A stretch of DNA of 64,000 nucleotides from Heterostelium album PN500 (taxonomy: Eukaryota; Evosea; Eumycetozoa; Acytosteliales; Acytosteliaceae): assembly GCF_000004825.1 (NCBI RefSeq), contig NW_008805064.1, forward strand, positions 2,480,001 to 2,544,000. Reading direction: 5' to 3'. Shown here piece by piece: positions 23,748 to 33,739 of the stretch. Every line of letters begins with the position of its first letter. Positions within the stretch are counted from its first letter, which is position 1. A program made the translations under genes and the position numbers. The notes under the pieces were generated by a model. That model did no database searches. It worked only from the letters and a program-made list of their open reading frames with translations, and had not been told where the DNA came from.

Positions 23748-24379
23748 CTTTATTTGAAGTAATTAGTTATAATTGAAATATTTACGTAAAAAAATAAATC
23801 TATTAATAAAAAAATTTTAAACGATTTATATAAGTTTTAAATCCCCGACCAATCTTTTATCATAGGTTCAAAAATCTTATTTATTTCTATTTTCTAAAAA
23901 AACTTATGCAAAATCCTACCTTTTTAGGAAAATATATATTTTTTAATAAAAAAAAACAAAAAATAATTAATATTTGTATTTGTTTATTAACATTATCATT
24001 ATTTTTTTAGATTTTTTGATGAAAATCCAAATATATCAAAATTTTTGTTTTTTTTAACTGCTTTTTTTTTTTGAAATTTAGAAAAAAATTATAACCCCTA
24101 TGAACTCTGAGTTCAAAATATTTTTGTTTGCGAATATCTTTCAAGGTTATGTCGCGACTGTTCAAAAACTAAAAAATAAATAAAAATTTTTGTTATTAAT
24201 TATTTGTTGAACAATAGATAGGTTAAATTTACTGTATCAATTGTCTATTTTAATCATATCACATCGAGTAATAAAACCCAGGGTAAATAAAAAAAAAAAA
24301 CCTTTGATTATTGATTAATGTGAGAAAAAAAAATTAATTTCTTCCTTGGAATGTTTTGAAATAAAATGGTAGAGTGTGG
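23748..24379. other. AT-rich intergenic stretch
   Basis: This stretch has long A and T runs and no supported gene. It includes the presumed upstream region of the minus-strand microprotein gene. Confidence 0.4.
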
Positions 24380-24660
24380 GGTCAGAAATCTCTTCTCCTT
24401 TGGTTTAAAAAATGTGGTTTTCATATTCCTCATCATTTGATGTTCAAGTTATTTGTTAGTAAATTGTGTTGTAGCCTTTCACTTAAATGGAGCGGTTTAT
24501 ATTTAATTTATATTTCGACGGTCGAGAGAGCAATATTATCAAAGTCATCAAACTTGGTCTTAAAGTTCATTGATGATTTTTGTACAAATGATCTTCTTTT
24601 AACTTCTGGAAGATACCACCTGTTAGGAAAGTTGTTTGACTGATTATTATAAATAGATCA
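24380..24660 (-). pseudogene. Decayed protein-coding relic, family unknown
   Basis: On the minus strand a 42-codon block reads RWYLPEVKRRSFVQKSSMNF and on to LSTVEI with host-like codon use. It is then broken by stops, with further protein-like pieces (PLHLSERLQHNLL) in the same frame. The plus strand also shows an 89-codon open frame here without an ATG. Richer G+C than the flanks suggests former coding DNA. I do not recognise the family. Confidence 0.3.
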
Positions 24661-24732
24661 AACTATAGTTTATTTCATTTATAAAAATAACTAATATCTA
24701 GATAATAATATCAAACAAACAAATAATAATTA

Positions 24733-25863
24733 ATGATGGAATCAACTCCCACAACACAAAAAGCTTTAGTACTTCATGCTCGTGATAAACCAATGTCGTT
24801 GGAGCAAGTACCAATTCCTCGAGCAAAAGCAGGTCAAGCAGTTGTTAGAGTGTTGGCTGCAGATATTGTACCTTATATGAATGAAGTCCTAACAGGTGCA
24901 CTGCCATATCCATTGTCACTTCCAATGACACCAGGTAATACTGCCATCGGTAGAGTTCATGAAGTCGGACCTGATTCAGTACTTCTTAAACCTGGTCAAT
25001 TGGTTTTGTGCGATATTACTATTCGTGGTAGAGATAATCCACATGTAACCATTCTCTTTGGTATTCATGGAGGTGGATATCCAGAAGCACAAAAGTTGAT
25101 GGATGGTGAATGGAGAAATGCAACCTATGCTGAATACACCACTCTCCCACTTGAGAACCTTTATAGATTGAATGAAGATGTATTGACAAACCAATTTAAA
25201 TACTCGATTTCAGATCTCTGTTTGTTACCAGTCTATCTTGTTCCTTTCGGTGGTTTATCAGATGGAGAAGTCAAGCCTGGAGAAGTTGTTATTGTAGCTC
25301 CTGCAACTGGAAGATTTGGTGGTGGTGCTGTTGCTGTTGCATTGGCAATGGGTGCAACAGTTATTGCAGCTGGTCGTAATAAGTCTGCATTGGAATTGTT
25401 GGAGAAAATCCATGGACATACTGGTAGATTAAAGACTGTTGTTGTAACTGGCGATGAAGCAGCCAACGCCAAGGCATTCAAAGAAGCATCACCAAATCCA
25501 CTTGGAGCAGATGTTTACATTGATTTCTCACCATTTGCGTCTGCAGGAAACACACTCCTTAATTCGGGTGTGGCTGCATTACGTCCATCTGGTCGTGCTG
25601 TTATTATGGGCGGAGTATCAGGAAACATTACTCTACCATATCTTGATATCATGTTCAGAAGTATCCGTATACAAGGTCGTTTCATGTATGACCGTAAACA
25701 TATCATCCAATTGATTCAAATGGTAGAATCTGGACTCTTGAAGCTTGGTACTCATGTTGGTGTTACAACCACAAAAGAATATAAATTAGAAACCATTAAT
25801 GAAGCACTTTCAGAGGCGTCCAAGTTAACTGGATGGGGTAGTCATGTTGTGTTGCTTCCTTAA
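24733..25863 (+). CDS. Zinc-less medium-chain dehydrogenase/reductase (quinone-oxidoreductase-like)
   Basis: Single exon of 376 residues. The N-terminal half is a GroES-like alcohol-dehydrogenase fold (PGNTAIGRVHEVGPD), but the catalytic-zinc GHE signature is replaced by PGNT, so it should be a zinc-independent member. The C-terminal half is a Rossmann NAD(P)-binding domain with APATGRFGGGAVAVALAMGA followed by VIAAGRNK; AGR at the end of beta-2 suggests NADPH. Near the end, GRFMYDR and the segment before VVLLP match the family plan. The reaction is probably NADPH-dependent reduction of an enone or quinone; the substrate is unknown. The gene lacks introns and low-complexity runs, unlike most neighbours. 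That is compatible with, but does not show, acquisition from bacteria or fungi. Confidence 0.85.
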   Translation: MMESTPTTQKALVLHARDKPMSLEQVPIPRAKAGQAVVRVLAADIVPYMNEVLTGALPYPLSLPMTPGNTAIGRVHEVGPDSVLLKPGQLVLCDITIRGRDNPHVTILFGIHGGGYPEAQKLMDGEWRNATYAEYTTLPLENLYRLNEDVLTNQFKYSISDLCLLPVYLVPFGGLSDGEVKPGEVVIVAPATGRFGGGAVAVALAMGATVIAAGRNKSALELLEKIHGHTGRLKTVVVTGDEAANAKAFKEASPNPLGADVYIDFSPFASAGNTLLNSGVAALRPSGRAVIMGGVSGNITLPYLDIMFRSIRIQGRFMYDRKHIIQLIQMVESGLLKLGTHVGVTTTKEYKLETINEALSEASKLTGWGSHVVLLP

Positions 25864-25993
25864 ATACTTTGTCATTAGCCAAACTTAATAAAATTAGTAT
25901 TAATTAGTGTATTAGATATCTTTTAATAATATTTATTGATATTGATAATTATTTTATTGTTAATTTGTATTGTAAAAAAAATATGATTGTAAG

Positions 25994-28900
25994 TTAAGAT
26001 TGTTGTTGGAGTTTTTCATTCATTTCCTTTCTTTTCTTTAATGCTTCAATCATCTTATCTTCGTTGCTCATATTCTCTTCTGTTTTCTTTTCTTTATCGA
26101 TTTGATCTACTGTGGTTGTTGTTGTTGTTGTTTCTTGTCTCTCCTTTACATATTTGGTAAAGACTGAATTGAACTCTTGGATGGTTTTCAAAATAAATTT
26201 GACCAACAAAGATAAATCATGATTGTCTCCGATGATCTTGTTGATATCTGAAACCAAATCAAGGATATTGAGCAATTGAACACCATCTTCGGTTTCAACT
26301 TGATACACCTGGAGGATATTCAAAATGGAGAGCGGTTCAGCTTTGATTGATGGATCTTTTGCCAAAAGAGACTTGATTGTTGGAACAATACTCGATTGTA
26401 ATTCATCTGATAATGAGTAGATTTTCTTTGTTACAAAGTGACGAAGTGCCATTCCCAAAATATAGAGAACGTGTCTGGCACATGTTTCCAAACCTTTGGA
26501 ACCGAATTTGGGAATGAAATAGTCAGAGTTTTCAAATGTTAATGCTGGAACTGATGATTGTAACTTGAATTTCGGATGAGAGTATTGCAATAACACAGAG
26601 AACACAATATCGTAGAGTAATGGTTCATTGAAGTGGTTGTTGATCACTTCAAATTGTGGAGTGAGACGATCTAGTACTGCTGGCTCTGGGAATTGTGTTG
26701 GGTTGGCGGACTTGATATTCTCATTGAGATTCTTTAGAGCAACTTGAGAGTCACCACGAATGTAATCATCGAAATAGTAGTCGAATCGTGGGTAGTACTC
26801 TGGCTTCAACTTTAGGAATTTATCTTTTCCAGTGGTAAAGGCTATCTCGTTGATCAAGGACAAAGCTTCTGCTTCTCTCATGATTTGATCTTCAACTAGT
26901 ATAAGTTTCAATTCGTCAAGTAGTATATTTCTGTTGGCAATCAGATTTTGAATGGCGAATTTACGACATTTCTCATAGTTGGAATTGTTTCTAAACTGGA
27001 GGACCCAAATAAGACAAGTTAACATATCTGATAAACAATATGCATATTCCTCTATTTTAAATAAAAAAATATTAATATTAAATTAAATATGAAATTTATA
27101 GTTGATTACTTACTTGTTGATTTATAGTTTGATGTGGATGTACTGATTAATAGATTCAAATAATAATTTGAACCCAATAAAACAGATAGAAGTTGATTGT
27201 TATTAACATCCATTGGATACATTGAATTCTTATACATTAAAACGAATTCTGTAACGTTCTGATTCAATACCCATATTCCATTGACAGATTGTAATTTGAC
27301 AACCGATGGTACCAAAGTAGTATTGAAAAGGAATAATAATTGGTCATTATTAAACAGTTGTTTGGATTCCAAAAGAGTCTGGTTTGTTTCCATATATAAC
27401 ACATTTCGAATTAATCTAGCAAAAGGAGCATGAAGAGAGAAACTATCTTTTCCACTCAAAAGATCATTACTTGGTAATTGATAACTGAAAAAATATATAA
27501 AATTAATTTTATATTAATTATTTGAAAATTAAATCTATAAAAAGTAATTTCAAACATACTTGTTAAAAGTAAAATAATTTATACTTGATGGTTTTACATA
27601 TTTAAGAATCAATGGTATGTATTTTACGATTGGTACTAGTTGTTTTGAAATACAATTATTAGTATTGGTAGTTTATAATTATTAAAATAAAACTTGATAT
27701 TTACATTCTAATTTCTTTAAAATGGTTTCAAAGAGACTACCAACGGCAACATGGAATATATTTTCCAATCTCAAAACAGAATAAAGATGTGGAAGAGAAC
27801 CTTGTGGTGAATTGGTTTTTAGTCTTTTAATTGGGGCTAGTCCTTGCATTATGGAAAACAATTCAAGGAATTCTTCAAAAATCCAATCGTTGTTGTAGAC
27901 CCATTCGACAATCTCCTTTGAATATCCAAAAAAATAAGAGATAGCAACTATATCATTGTGTGGAGCCAAGTAGTTGTTGAAAGATTCTCTATCACTTGCA
28001 TCATCTAAATTAAAGACATCTTTCTTATTTAATAGAGTTTTCTAAATATATTAAAATAAATTAGAATTAATTTTATCATTTAAATTTATAAAATTAAAGC
28101 AAATGACTTACATAAAATGATAAAATAATGTGAATGAGATTGCTTGATGGGCTAGGACTTTTAGTAATCAAAGGAATGACACTTGGAATAGAATTTAGAG
28201 CCTTCCATGTCAATGCAGCTATATTTTCAGTTTTGCTTGATAGTTGAGGGTAAACCTTGAGTATTTCGCCAATATAGACTGTACTAAATGGAACGATATT
28301 GGACAAAGGATCAAACAATAACTTGGCAATGTTCATAATGTCAGGATCGGCTAAGACACCCTTCAATACTAAACCAATTGGATTCTCTTTGGTAATGGGT
28401 GGTAAGACATCACGATCATCAAGAGCTTCAAGTTCCAAGAATGGCAATGGTGTTGGTTTCAAATGGTCAAATGTTCTGGGATCCAATGATTGAAATGACA
28501 TCTCCTCTGCGAAAATGTACATGATCACATAACTTTGCTTGAAGATCTCTACCAACCATTGGCAGATATCCAAGAGACGTCTTGCAACCTTGTTCAGAGC
28601 AGCTTCACCACCTTTTGCAGCGATCAACACTTGGATCTCATTTAAAATGAAATGGATGAGATATCTCATGAAAAGATGAATCGACTTTTTAAGCTCTGGC
28701 TCTATAAGATCGATTGGATAGACACTCTCTCCTTCTGTTGTAGCGTGATCACAACAAAATCCACTTGGAAGAATGGCCTCGATCTTACCACAGTCACAAG
28801 CAGAATCACCTTGAGCTGTTTGCTTGGTGTAGGTATGACCTCTTTCTATATGTTTACCTTTCTTGAAACATCCTTCACACAAGATAGCTCCAGGATTGCT

Positions 28901-29426
28901 TGAACAGTCCTCACATACATAAAATTCCTGTGTACAATCTTTTTATTTAAAGTTAATTAATTGCAATTCACAAATGTTATAAATGTTTTTGATATTTACT
29001 TTTTAGACAAAACGGGAATTTAGCAGCGGCTTTACCATAAACTTGGTCCATTGACTTTGGACTGCACAGGAACTTCTCAAAGATATAGTAAATATCATCG
29101 AAAGATTGAATTGATTTTAGTGAAACAGTAAAATTAGAGAATCTGAAGCCCTTGACACCATAACCAGCAGTGAGATATCCAAGTCTGCCGGCTAATGAGG
29201 AGTAGGTAGCCATTGCCTGCTTCAACTGTTGGAAGAATGGGTTGTTAGCTTCATTACCAAGACTCTCTTTATCGAGAGATTTTGCCAATAGTTCCATATA
29301 GGCATCGTAGTCAAACGGATTCTCTTCGCTGGTCGTACCAATCTTGGCTTTAAAACTAAATCCATTTTCATCTCCTTCTAATGTATAATCATCATTCTTT
29401 TTATTATTGAAATCGTCACTATCCAT
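25994..29426 (-). CDS. Truncated UBR-box protein, paralog of the UBR ligase at 12.2 kb, lacking RING
   Basis: Six exons are in frame: 29426-29000, 28938-28112, 28041-27705, 27635-27560, 27484-27114 and 27051-25994, for about 1,031 residues. The UBR box at ~138-215 is intact (FCLKN, CEDC, CEGCFKKGKHIERGH, CDCG, GFCCDH). Exon boundaries 2 to 6 match those of the full-length gene one for one. The protein ends EMNEKLQQQS, at the point where the full-length gene continues EMMAQQQKQFLQL toward its RING. It therefore keeps the degron-binding domain but has no visible catalytic RING or C-terminal cap. It could be a regulator or competitor of UBR ligases, work with a separate RING partner, or be an early-stage pseudogene. 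The open frame over six exons argues for a working gene. Confidence 0.85.
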
Positions 29427-29654
29427 TTTTTAAATCTATCTTTTATTTATATTTTAAATAAACAATGATCTTTTTTTCCTTCTCTCCATTGAATATTTAA
29501 ACTTTTTATTAATAATATCTTGAGATGTTTTAATTGTTATGTCATCAAAAAATAACATTTTCATCAAAAACCACCCCCAAAAAAGGGACTGATTAAATCA
29601 AAATCATCAAAATCAAGATATTTATATTAAACAATTATTGAGCATATCAATTAA

Positions 29655-29840
29655 TTATGATTTTATTTTATTTTTTGGGTTTAACCAAGATATTTTCGGA
29701 ATTAATCTAATAAAAAAAAGATTCAAATTAAAAATTTTGAGATATTTTAATTATCAAGATCAAATTGTTTAAGACTTTTTTCTCGATGATGTCACCCCTG
29801 CTAATGAAAAAACAAACTTTGCCTGGTCAAATTTCATAAT
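29655..29840 (+). repeat. Direct repeat flanking the UBR tail copy, left unit
   Basis: The unit reads ATTTTTTGGGTTTaaCCAAG, then TATTTTCGGAATTAAT, GAGATATTTTAA, GATGATGTCACC and CTTTGCCTGGTCAAAT in that order. The same blocks in the same order and strand occur at 30290-30465. No ORF is present. Confidence 0.6.
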
Positions 29841-29889
29841 ACATAAAAAAAAAAATCTTATATATTTATTTTATCATAAATAGTAAATT

Positions 29890-30245
29890 TGTTGATCTTG
29901 CAAAATTATTTTTTCATTGTTAATTTGTATTGTTAAAAATATAATTGAAAGTTAAGATTGTTGTTGGAGTTTTTCATTCATTTCCTTTCTTTTCTTTAAT
30001 GCTTCAATCAACTTATCTTCGTTGCTCATATTCTCTTCTGTTTTCTTTTCTTTATCGATTTGGTCGACTGTGGTTGTTGTTGTTTCTTGTCTCTCCTTTA
30101 CATATCTGGTAAAGACTGAATTGAACTCTTGGATGGTTTTCAAAATAAATTTGACCAACAAAGATAAATCATGATTGTCTCCGATGATCTTGTTGATATC
30201 TGAAACAAAATCAAGGATAGGGTCCAAATCAAGATCTTTTTTCAC
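29890..30245 (-). pseudogene. Partial duplicate of the 3' end of the truncated UBR gene
   Basis: This repeats the last ~90 codons plus about 50 bp of 3' flank of the gene ending at 25994. Near-identical runs include SDINKIIGDNHDLSLLVKFI and KKRKEMNEKLQQQS. There are only a few substitutions (DLVSD to DFVSD, FTKY to FTRY, KMIEAL to KLIEAL) and a two-residue shorter Thr run. There is no ATG and no upstream exon. Similarity ends abruptly near 30222. The copy therefore arose recently from the neighbouring gene and is probably not expressed as a UBR protein. Confidence 0.8.
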
Positions 30246-30289
30246 TTTATTTTTAAAATTTTTTTAAATTAATGGTCGGTAATTCATAT

Positions 30290-30465
30290 GAACAAATTAT
30301 CATTTTATTTTTTGGGTTTCATCAAGATATTTTCGGAATTAATTAAAAAAAAATTGAGATATTTTAATGACCAAGATTTGAAAAAAGATTATTTTCTTCA
30401 TGATGTCACCTTTAGTTTATTTCATTATTTTTTGGGTGAACTTTGCCTGGTCAAATATCATTTAT
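30290..30465 (+). repeat. Direct repeat flanking the UBR tail copy, right unit
   Basis: This has the same ordered blocks as the unit at 29655-29840 (TATTTTCGGAATTAAT, GAGATATTTTAA, TGATGTCACC, CTTTGCCTGGTCAAAT), with small indels between them. Together the two units bracket the duplicated UBR tail. Confidence 0.6.
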
Positions 30466-30760
30466 TCATGTTAAATTAAACAAGTTAAGTTTTATCTGCA
30501 ACCTAAAAAAAAAAGAGATATAATACTGATATTGTAGAGAAGGCAGTGGGTCATGTCATTAAACTATATGATCGTTTGCATGAATTCATTGTTTACCAAT
30601 AACTAAAGATAGGAACTGCTCTCTCATTCACAACACTAAACTACATCACACTCTATCATAGATATCTTATTTAAACTATTTATTACAAAGAATAAAACTA
30701 AGTTTGGTGATGGTCACAAATTTGTGTAGTATTATTTTTTATTTTATTTTATTTTTTTAA

Positions 30761-32366
30761 TTAAAATATATCAAATGGGTTTCTGCGATTAATTCTATCT
30801 GCAAGTAATGACTGATCAATAAAATAGAATTTAGATTCGTCATTGTGACACATCATCAAAAAGAGGTCATTTGTAATTCTTCTAAGTTTCATTATGTTGG
30901 TAATACTGATTGTGGTGATCGTTGCTGGGAGTTCACCAATCGGATTCGCTTTGAAAAACTCAACAAAACCAGATATATGAGTAACTGATGGCGGTATCTT
31001 TTCTGAGATGCTTGCCAACTTCTTTTTGTAACTTCTGAAATCTATGAACTTCAACAGAGTTTGGAATCGATCCAATTGATATATAACTATAATCTTTGTC
31101 GTATCGTTTGTTGAGATAGAGTTCGCAAAGTGTGTTTGGAAGTGAATTTTCTATCAGTCTCATAGGTCTATCTGAAGCCCAACCTAGATCTAATATTTCT
31201 AATCCCAGTGGTAGATCACTTATCATTTGTGGCTCTTTCGAGTTGGTGGGTGAACATAATTCCAATTCCAGTGATCTAAGCTTCAATGGTAACTTTGTCA
31301 TCTCCAAAGAGTTTCTGAATACATAGATTGTCAACTTGGTCAGAGAAACCGGATATATATTACTGTCCGGTATATCATGAACAATATCTTGACTTTGGTG
31401 GACAACCATAGTTGTGATGGTAGGAGTCGATAGTTTTGATATGATTGGTGACCATTCAGGGCTGACCGATATTTTACGGAGTTTGGGCATCGTCGACATG
31501 GTCAAATCTTTAATCTCATAGCCCCTGTTGAGGTGAAGATCCCTTTGAATTAGAACCTCTAGACTTGGAAGAGTTGCATCGAATTCAAGCTTTATATTAC
31601 GACCTAGTGTCAGTGATTTCAATGTCTTTGGTAAGCTACTTGTTTTAATTGGTTTGTTGTTACGTTCTGCCATTAAAAGGTTAATATTCAGCGCTGTCAG
31701 AGATGAGAATGGTAGCAGTGGAAATAATGCAGTATTGGAAATTGCAAGTTCTTTCAAGTTGGTCGGTAATCGATCAGCTTTACATTCACCCTGATTGGTA
31801 AATTCTTCCAAGAATTTAACATTGGAGCACTCTAATTTCTTTAAGAAACATTCATTATATAAAAATTTCTTTATAGCGTAGTGGATGGTTAAGTCACTGA
31901 CTTCATTTGGTATATCTATATTAGGTGTGTATTGAACACGATGTTAGTTTATTTTTTTTATTGTTTTATTTATTTGTAATAGTATGTAAATATAGTATAA
32001 TATTATAATTTATACGAATGTTTACATACAGTAATCTGATTGATCATCACAAAGAATATCAGTGTTCTTCAAGCTTAATCTATTCTTTGCCTCGAAACCA
32101 ACCCAAAGAGATACATTTGACTTTTCGATGTAGGATCGAGATATTACATTCCTATAGCTGTTATTGATTAAATTATCTTTTGAATCTATTGATAGGTAGT
32201 CACTGTTAAACCAAAGATAAGAATCTCTATCTTTAAACCATCTTTTACAAACTAAACTAAAACATATTCTATCTTGATTATCTGATAAAAAACTATTTAT
32301 TTTTGACAATATTAAAAGAGGTAATCTATCAAAATCGAATATATGACAATTATTGTCATTATTCAT
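30761..32366 (-). pseudogene. F-box / FNIP-like repeat gene with a frameshift, paralog of the gene at 21.8 kb
   Basis: Exon 1 is 32366-32030 and exon 2 is 31915-30761, with the same intron position as the paralog. Exon 1 holds an F-box-like motif (LPLLILSKINSFLSD, RICFSLVCKRWFKDRD, YLWFNSDYLSI). Exon 2 holds LP-type repeats (LPTNLKELAIS, LPKTLKSLTLG, LPLKLRSLELEL, LPNTLCELYLNK). Near 31049 the frame breaks. The first frame reads GSIPNSVE then nonsense, while the paralog's next phrase, FIDF, continues one base out of register through to LRRITNDLFLMM and the end. One extra G accounts for it. This could be a recent pseudogene or an assembly error; everything else is well kept. Confidence 0.7.
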
Positions 32367-32575
32367 TGTTCAAGACAAACAATTTATATCTTTTTTTTCA
32401 TAAAAATATTAAAATTATTCAAAGATAAAAAAAAAAAGAAATAAATAAGATTTGAAAGTTTTTATAAAAACTTAAAAAATTTATTTTATTGTTAAGGTAT
32501 ACAACCTGACTATGTTTTTACCTTAACAAACAACACTTACTTCAACTGCAATGACAAATCAAAAAAAAAAATGAT

Positions 32576-33248
32576 TTAATAAAATGGCCAGAAATAAGAT
32601 TTAAATGAAGATTGACTATGATGATTTTTTCTGAGAGCATTACTCATCCAATCTAGACCTTCAAATAAGCCTGAACCATCGATTGCAACTGTCGGTTGGA
32701 GATACCACTGGCGATCTCTGATGGTCTGTAATTTCAAACGGTCAGAGATCTCAGCCATTGACAATGATTGAGGTAAATCTTGTTTGTTGCACAAGAATAA
32801 AAGAACGGCACCATTCAACTGAGATTGTGCCAATATCTTTTTGATTTCTTCCGATGCTTCCTCCAATCTTTCTACATCGGTAGAATCTACTACAAAAATA
32901 ACGGCCGCAACTTCAGAGTAATAATGAGTCCATAATTTTCTAATAGAATTTTGTCCTCCTATATCCTAAATGTTTTAAAAAAAAAACAAAATTATGTTTT
33001 TAGAATTTATACTTTATTAACTAATAAAAATTTGTTTTAATTGTATTTACCCAAACAGTGAAATTAATATTTCTATATTGAACACTTTCAACATTGAAAC
33101 CAACTGTTGGAATGGTATTGACAACTTCACCTAATTTCAATTTATACAACATCGTTGTTTTTCCACTTCCATCCAGACCAATCATAATAATTTTATAATC
33201 AAGTCTTGGATCAAATAATTGGTAAATTTTTGTAAACATTCCTCCCAT
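32576..33248 (-). CDS. ARF-family small GTPase with C-terminal extension
   Basis: Exons 33248-33051 and 32965-32576, joined in phase 0 by an 85-bp intron, give 195 residues. It starts MGGMF, so Gly2 can be N-myristoylated after Met removal, followed by the amphipathic helix typical of ARFs. The P-loop is GLDGSGKT (~25-32), switch I has TIPTVGFN, switch II WDIGGQ, the guanine-specificity motif NKQDLP, and a final [14 protein letters not shown] catalytic-type Gln is kept. It differs from canonical ARF1 by many substitutions and by an aromatic, basic tail after ALRKN ([15 protein letters not shown]). ARFs control vesicle coats and membrane traffic. Whether this is a true ARF or an ARF-like protein is not certain. 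Confidence 0.9.
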
Positions 33249-33739
33249 TTTTATTTATTTTTTTATTTTTTTAATAATGTTGATTTTAAGTTTTTTAAAC
33301 AATAACAATAACTTTTTTAATAGAACTCTACTGAAATTAAATCCATATTTATATTATTATTTCAAGAAAATTAACGTATTAATCTTTGATGTGTTTTAGC
33401 ATTGCTGGTTTTTTGGAATGGGCAACAAAAAAAAAAAAAAAAAAAAAGGGGTTAATTTTTTGATTTTCTTGAAATGACTTTTGTGAACTTTTGCTCATTT
33501 TAATTAAGTTCTCTATATGAGTTCAAAAATTTAAACAGTTACGAGTAACTTATTAACATTAAAACATTCTTTGAAGTTAGTTACAGTCGAAATATCTTTA
33601 ACTTTTTAGACATTCTATCGGAACCAATTATGATTGTCTATCATTGCCAGAATATCAACATAACCTCTTTTATCGGCTTATTGTTTAACATAAAAGATAA
33701 TAAGTTTTTTTTTGACTACTAATATTTTTTTATTATTTA
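33249..33739. other. AT-rich intergenic stretch
   Basis: This includes an uninterrupted A run of about 21 bp near 33430. It should hold the ARF promoter and the 3' end of the ComC-like gene. No gene is seen. Confidence 0.4.

Noticed and set aside
24733-25863. Horizontal transfer of the dehydrogenase gene
   Set aside because: Absence of introns and low-complexity runs is only suggestive. Without a phylogeny the claim cannot be made.
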